From Nocardiopsis eucommiae (GTDB taxonomy: Bacteria > Actinomycetota > Actinomycetes > Streptosporangiales > Streptosporangiaceae): a DNA stretch of 64,000 nt. The notes under the pieces are model-generated. The model saw nothing but the letters and a program-made list of their open reading frames with translations, had not been told where the DNA came from and did not search any database. A program made the translations under genes and the position numbers. Below, in pieces: positions 59,323 through 64,000 of the stretch (position 1 is the stretch's first letter; each line of letters begins with the position of its first letter). The stretch lies in contig CP074402.1 of the NCBI GenBank assembly GCA_018388625.1, positions 2,418,001 to 2,482,000 on the forward strand, written 5' to 3'.

Positions 59323-59425
59323 AGACGGGAGCGGAGATCCCGCATGGTCGGCGCCATCCTCTGGGGCTGTTCCCGGTGTCGGGAGGAGACTGCTGCTGGG
59401 CCCGTAGGCCCGTTAACTTGCGCGT

Positions 59426-60069
59426 ATGGCGGGTTACTGGGGGCCGCGGGTGGCGGCGTGGCTGGGCGAGTTGCGGCGGACGCGGCCGGTGTTCCACTCC
59501 GAGGCGGACTTCCAGCACGCCCTGGCCTGGGGACGGCGCACCTGTTCGAACCCTCTTTGCGGGTCCGGCTGGAGGCCAAGACCCAGGTGGGACACCTGGA
59601 TCTGCTCATCTCCCGCCCCGAGCAGCACCGCCACCTGTCCCTGGAGCTGAAATACCTCAAGGCCGCCTGGACCGGCACGGTGGCCGGCGAACACTTCGAC
59701 CTCGCAGACCAAGGCACCCAGGACATCCGCGGCTACGACGTCGTCAAGGACATCGCCCGCGTGGATAAGCTGACCACCCACGCCCCGGGCTGGAGCGGAG
59801 GAGTGCTGGTGGTGTCCAACGACCCCGGCTACTGGAACCGCCCCGGCCACGGCCGGACCACCAACGCCGACGCCTTCCGTCTCTACGAGGGCACCCACCT
59901 TTCCGGGGTCCGGGCCTGGGGACCCGGCACCGGCCAGGGCACCATGCACAAACGCACCGAACCCATCCGGCTGCACGGAACCTACCGGTGCGCGTGGACG
60001 ACCTACTCGCGTCTGGAAGGGCGCCGGGGCGACTTCCGGCTGCTGACCCTCCCGGTCCAGGACCAGTGA
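59426..60069 (+). CDS. PD-(D/E)XK-like nuclease-fold protein; one frameshift near 59530
   Basis: About 214 aa. N-terminus VAAWLGELRRTRPVFHSEAD (acidic Glu in the first helix), then after one G added at 59529-59532 the core VRLEAKTQVGHLDLLIS and LSLELKYLKAAW, i.e. D...E-x-K, the catalytic arrangement of PD-(D/E)XK nucleases. Also GYDVVKDIARVDKL. Rich in His/Arg afterwards. It has the length of an orphan restriction-like nuclease. Family not recognised at the name level; nuclease activity is inference. Confidence 0.62.
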
Positions 60070-60135
60070 CCCCCGGCGCTCTTCGACGCCATCACGAACA
60101 CCGAAGCTGCGACTGGTTGCAGGTGGTCCGCGCTT

Positions 60136-60804
60136 TCACTCCTTCACCGAGCCTGCCGGACCGGGACCCTTCAGGGCTGGGAGGCTCCCGCGCTTTGGGA
60201 GGTGGATCCACCCCTCCTCGCGGGTGAACCAGGCCTCCTCACCCTCGAGCAGGACGGTCAGCCCCACCGCGACGGCCCAGGCGATCAGCGCGTCGAACGC
60301 GTGCTCACTGGCCTCGTAGGCATGCCAGACCTGCGCAGAGCACTCCAGCCTCGGCGCTGCGCCCAAGAGCACGGCCATGTCCCGGTTCTTGCCCAGTCCC
60401 CACATAATGCGCGAGGCCGCCGGATACACCTCCACCACCCGGCCGGTGACCCCGCTGCGGTTCACGGGCGTGCCCGCCGCGGCCAGGGCGTCGGCCAGAT
60501 ACGCCCGGCGTGCGGCGACAGCCCTCAACTTGTCGAAGGACACCGGCAGAGGACGAACCTCCGACGCCTGGTGCACACGCTGGTCGGTCAGACGCAGCCG
60601 CATGGCCTGGTACTGGGACCTGTGGTCGAGCCCGCGCCCGGGCCAGGGCTGCAGGTGGGCGCGGGCGTGCACGGCCCGGGTGAAGGTGATCGGCCAGCCG
60701 AAGGGGCAGTCGATCCCCGCTTTGTCCCCAGGGGTCAGGCCGGTCAGCAGGCGCAGGAGTTCGGTGTCGCTGCACCCCGGGTGCGGGTGTTTCGTGCCGG
60801 GTTT
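60136..60804 (-). pseudogene. DUF429 protein, N-terminally truncated
   Basis: The open frame begins after a TAA at 60805-60807 without a usable start codon. It contains GIDCPFGWPITFTRAVHARA and PVNRSGVTGRVVEVYPAASR, both DUF429 signatures, and ends in a normal C-terminus (AFDALIAWAVAVGL). The first 40-50 residues with the GxDxA nucleotide-like motif are missing. The GTG at 60672 would drop the conserved CPFGWP segment. Probably decayed. Confidence 0.65.
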
Positions 60805-60956
60805 TTAGGTGGCATGTACCGGTTTCGGTGGAGCCGTGCAGCAGTCCCGTGCGACCAAGATTCGTGGGTGACTCTGTCGGCGCGTGCATGGGAGTATCGA
60901 CTCGGCAGGTCAGCGTCTTCCGACCGGAGCGCGCGAGGAAAGCGGAGGTAGTAGTG

Positions 60957-63900
60957 ATGAGTCTCGGCCCTGCGCATCACGGTTACTACTACCAAGACGT
61001 GCTCACGGGTATCGCGCTGGTCGATCTTCTGCTCGGCAATGCCGACGTCGTCACGGTTGATACCAAGGAGTTCGGCACAGACCGCTTTGACGACGTCAAC
61101 ATCACGCACCCAGACGGCAGGCGTCTACGGCTGCAAATCAAGCACACGACGCAGGACCGCGAACTCGCCCACGAGACGTTTTCTCAAGACGGCAGGAACC
61201 TCAAACTCGACCAACTACTGAACTCCTTGCTGACTGACCTCGGAACTCACCCCGACACGACCTACCGAATCGTCGTACGCGATACCCACCCGGACGTAGA
61301 CCTCTCCGTAGCCCTCAAGATTGTTGACCCAGCTTCCCAACTCTCTGATCCGCTGCCCGGCATCGCTACGACCAAGTACCGGTTCGACCCAGACGCACTG
61401 CGCGCCAACCAGTCGTGGACTGGCCTTGTCAGTCACCTCGACGATGACGCGCTGCGTCTCGCGTGCGAACACCTCGTCATCGACACGAACGCCCCGGCAT
61501 CCACGATCGACTTCGCCTCTCCTGGGCCAGCAGAGCGCGCCCTGATGGTGCGGGTCAAGGATGAGCTCGGGGTGGGAAGCCCACCCAACACCGGCGTGAC
61601 ACCCGAAGCAGCAGCAGCCGCGCTTGTCCTCTCCGGCACCTTCGCACGAGTTAAGGAGACTGGCGTGGTTCGGCGCGAACTCATCGAACCGCGCCTCGGC
61701 CTACGCGTCGATTTCGGGGCTGTTGCTGAAGGACACCCGGTCGAACCTGAACTCTCCGTCGTGCGGGACGGCGCAATAGCGCAGCTCAGTGACCAAATCG
61801 ACACGGCCGCGCCGATCGGCGGCCGGATCGTGGTCATGGGCGAGCCGGGCGCTGGCAAGTCATGGCTCAGCGAGCAGCTTGCCGACAAGTACAGGACCGC
61901 TGACTGGGTTGTGGCTCGCCACCACTGCTGGCTCGGCTCAGACGACACCAACCGACGGCAACGGGTTCTTTCCGACGTCGTCATCGGGAGCCTGCTCGAT
62001 CAGCTCGGCCGCATCGTTCCAGCTTCAACTAAGGGCCTCCGGCCGCGATACGCCGCGAGCATCGAGTCACTCGGGGAGGCCATTGCCACATGCCGCGAGC
62101 TTGAACCCGAGCGAAACATCCTCCTCATCATCGACGGCCTCGACCATGTCGACCGAGTCGTCGGCCTCAGCACCAGTCAAGTCAAGGACCCATCCCAAGT
62201 CCTGGTCGAAGAGCTCGCTTCGGTGCTCCTGCCTCCGGGCGTCTGCATGGTCATCGCCAGTCAACCCGGAAGCCACCTCGACCCCGCATCTCCTGCGTCG
62301 GAGCCCTTCCAGGTGCCACCCATGATCTGGGACGAAGTCCACTCTCTCGCCGACAGGCACGGCCTACTCAGTTCACTTGACGGCGCCGCTCCAATCGACA
62401 CGAACGATGCGAATACCATCGTCACCCTCATCCACGAGCGCTCAAATGGGAACGCCCTTTACGCGACTTACCTATGCCGCCTCGCGATCGGCACGTCGCC
62501 ACTCGGCGACGACGATCCGCCCCTGACCGTGAATGAACTTATTCATCGCCTTGAACAGGTTCCCGATAGCGCAAGCTCCGTCGAGGAGTACTACGACTAC
62601 CTGCTGGGTGCTATGACCCAGGCGCAGTTGTTCGCTGCGCAAACGCTCGCGTTGTGCGACTTCGCCCTCACCCCGGACGAACTAGCTGAAGTTCTCTCGG
62701 CACCGACGAAGGCGCTCGTCCTGACCGCACTGAAGACCCTCACGCCTATCCTCATTACCCAACCGGGCATCGGCGGACTCCGTCTCCACCACGAAAGCTT
62801 TGCAAGGCGAATCCTGCGGGACATAGACGCCGAGTCTGCGGAGGCCGGCCGCCAAGGGATCGCCAACTGGCTCGAATCACGCGGCTTCTTCTCTGACTCG
62901 CGCGCCTTCCGGCACCTCCCCGACCTGCTCGCCTCCCTGGGACAGTACGACCAGTTAAAGCAGCTCGTCGCCCACGACTTCGTCTCGAACGGGATCCGTA
63001 ACCTCCACTCTCCTGCAGCAGTCCAGAGTGCCCTGTCGGTCGTGTGCCGGGAAGCGGAGGCTCGGCTTGATTGGCGGACCCTCGTCACCTGCCTTGAACT
63101 CCGCAAGGCCATCGACACCTATGAGAACGAAGCTCTTGAAGGGCCCCTCATCGACTACGCCGACGTCCTCGTCGAACTCGTCGGCGGCGAGCGTGTAGCC
63201 GAAAGACTTCTCTACGACGGTCGCGCCACATTCCCCGCACGCTGGGGCATCCGCATCAGTGACGCAGTCGATCGTGGAGGCAACGCCGCGCCTTGGAAGG
63301 CGTACATAGACGCGTTTGAGACACAACGCAAGACCGACAACACCCACTACACCTCAGACGACGACAGAGTCCTTCATGTTGCCCTCCAACGAGGTTCGCT
63401 TCGCCTGCGCGAACAACGAGGCGATCTCGACCCGACGATCATCCCCAAGGTCGCAGCACACCTCGACGGGGACCTCCCAGCTCCACTCAGCGACCTCGTC
63501 GAGGTGTTTGCCGCCGTCCTGCCCATCGAATACATGCCGCAGATCGCGGACGCAATGACCGACCCGTCCAGAGCCGCCGCAGCGCACCTGACCCTCGCGG
63601 ACCTCGCATACGACGGAGTGCTTGGCCTCCCGGAACCAGACGAACTGGCACGAAAAGCCTGGGAACTGAACCCGACGACCGACATCGTCGGGTTCCTCCG
63701 CCACGGCATCACACCTGAAGAGATTTGTGCCAGCAACGGCATCACTGACCTCGGAGCCGATCTCAACGCGGCCACGGATCTCGTCGTCCGGGAGACCTAT
63801 ACCGACGAACCCGCCGTACGAAGGTGGCTCTCGCTCATCAGACTGGCTCGAGCCGCAGACCCAACCCTGCCGTTGAGCATCGTTGGCAAGCTATCCGGCC

Positions 63901-64000
63901 CCGGGTTCTACCGAGCATGGCTACGGTACGCAGTCGCCACCCTCGGTATCGCCGACGATGTCCGCAGCGCCACAACCACACCCTTGGACGCCTCAACTGC
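60957..64000 (+). CDS. STAND NTPase with N-terminal Cap4/DUF4297-like nuclease (Avs-like), truncated by window edge
   Basis: ATG at 60957 follows GGAGG; open for at least 1014 residues to the window edge. Residues about 1-110: HHGYYYQDVLTGIALVDLLL, D45/D46 and Q60-x-K62 (LRLQIKH), the DD...QxK arrangement of DUF4297/Cap4 nucleases. Residues about 270-560: STAND NTPase with Walker A GEPGAGKS (295-302) and Walker B ILLIIDGLDHVDR (388-400). Beyond about 600: helical, TPR-like sensor region. Same architecture as antiviral STAND (Avs) proteins, in which the C-terminus senses phage proteins and the nuclease then cuts DNA. Confidence 0.85.
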   Translation, partial: MSLGPAHHGYYYQDVLTGIALVDLLLGNADVVTVDTKEFGTDRFDDVNITHPDGRRLRLQIKHTTQDRELAHETFSQDGRNLKLDQLLNSLLTDLGTHPDTTYRIVVRDTHPDVDLSVALKIVDPASQLSDPLPGIATTKYRFDPDALRANQSWTGLVSHLDDDALRLACEHLVIDTNAPASTIDFASPGPAERALMVRVKDELGVGSPPNTGVTPEAAAAALVLSGTFARVKETGVVRRELIEPRLGLRVDFGAVAEGHPVEPELSVVRDGAIAQLSDQIDTAAPIGGRIVVMGEPGAGKSWLSEQLADKYRTADWVVARHHCWLGSDDTNRRQRVLSDVVIGSLLDQLGRIVPASTKGLRPRYAASIESLGEAIATCRELEPERNILLIIDGLDHVDRVVGLSTSQVKDPSQVLVEELASVLLPPGVCMVIASQPGSHLDPASPASEPFQVPPMIWDEVHSLADRHGLLSSLDGAAPIDTNDANTIVTLIHERSNGNALYATYLCRLAIGTSPLGDDDPPLTVNELIHRLEQVPDSASSVEEYYDYLLGAMTQAQLFAAQTLALCDFALTPDELAEVLSAPTKALVLTALKTLTPILITQPGIGGLRLHHESFARRILRDIDAESAEAGRQGIANWLESRGFFSDSRAFRHLPDLLASLGQYDQLKQLVAHDFVSNGIRNLHSPAAVQSALSVVCREAEARLDWRTLVTCLELRKAIDTYENEALEGPLIDYADVLVELVGGERVAERLLYDGRATFPARWGIRISDAVDRGGNAAPWKAYIDAFETQRKTDNTHYTSDDDRVLHVALQRGSLRLREQRGDLDPTIIPKVAAHLDGDLPAPLSDLVEVFAAVLPIEYMPQIADAMTDPSRAAAAHLTLADLAYDGVLGLPEPDELARKAWELNPTTDIVGFLRHGITPEEICASNGITDLGADLNAATDLVVRETYTDEPAVRRWLSLIRLARAADPTLPLSIVGKLSGPGFYRAWLRYAVATLGIADDVRSATTTPLDAST

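Noticed and set aside
60136..60672. GTG at 60672 as the true start of the DUF429 gene
   Set aside because: It would exclude the conserved GIDCPFGWP segment that is plainly present upstream in the same frame.

Overview
The window is high-GC DNA with third codon positions that are almost always G or C. It encodes several actinobacterial hallmarks: RbpA, a conservon (sensor ATPase, roadblock protein, DUF742 protein, GTPase, P450s), DUF5709 and DUF3090 proteins, an SCO1664-type protein and a fabG-inhA pair. The best guess is a filamentous actinomycete of the Nocardiopsaceae/Streptosporangiales type; the genus is inference. No rRNA, tRNA or CRISPR array was seen.

Layout. 1-51.6 kb looks like ordinary chromosome. 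1-6.8 kb: end of an AGCS symporter, a two-gene permease system behind a Zur-like box, an orphan histidine kinase overlapping an AI-2E-family permease, and a TVP38 membrane protein. 6.8-17 kb: a solute-binding lipoprotein, LysR and acyl-CoA dehydrogenase, a phosphopantetheinyl transferase, a DeoR regulator, polyprenol-phosphate mannose synthase, two DUF5709 proteins and a DHA2 exporter. 16.7-22.5 kb: a MacB/FtsX-type ABC exporter divergent from a NarL-type two-component system. 22.7-25 kb: fabG-inhA and an SDR. 25.2-29.3 kb: a zinc-starvation island of cysteine-free ribosomal protein paralogues (L32, L31, L33, S14, L28, S18) with two CobW-like proteins behind a second Zur-like box. 29.7-43.7 kb: a large secreted glycosidase/phosphoesterase, a RecD-like protein, a MarR-controlled LLM/FAD oxidoreductase fusion, an aldo-keto reductase, the conserved uppP-phosphomutase-DUF3090-SCO1664 block, a HAD phosphatase and rbpA. 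44.3-49.5 kb: the conservon with two P450s. 50-51.6 kb: a secreted S33-type peptidase.

From about 51.6 kb to the right edge the composition is lower in GC, mobile-element remnants appear (IS110 transposase, integrase N-terminus), a short stem-loop repeat occurs three times, and the genes look like an accessory/defence island. They are an ESCO/Eco1-like zinc-finger acetyltransferase, an overlapping GNAT/small protein/PIN-domain/R-x4-H operon, a membrane protein with 12-residue beta-helix-like repeats, a PD-(D/E)XK-like protein, a truncated DUF429 gene and, running off the right edge, a STAND NTPase with an N-terminal Cap4/DUF4297-like nuclease (an Avs-type antiviral candidate).

About 26 places need one extra base to restore a gene, nearly all in G or C runs and all in the same direction (one base missing). 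I treat these as sequence errors and annotate the joined genes with the shift position noted.
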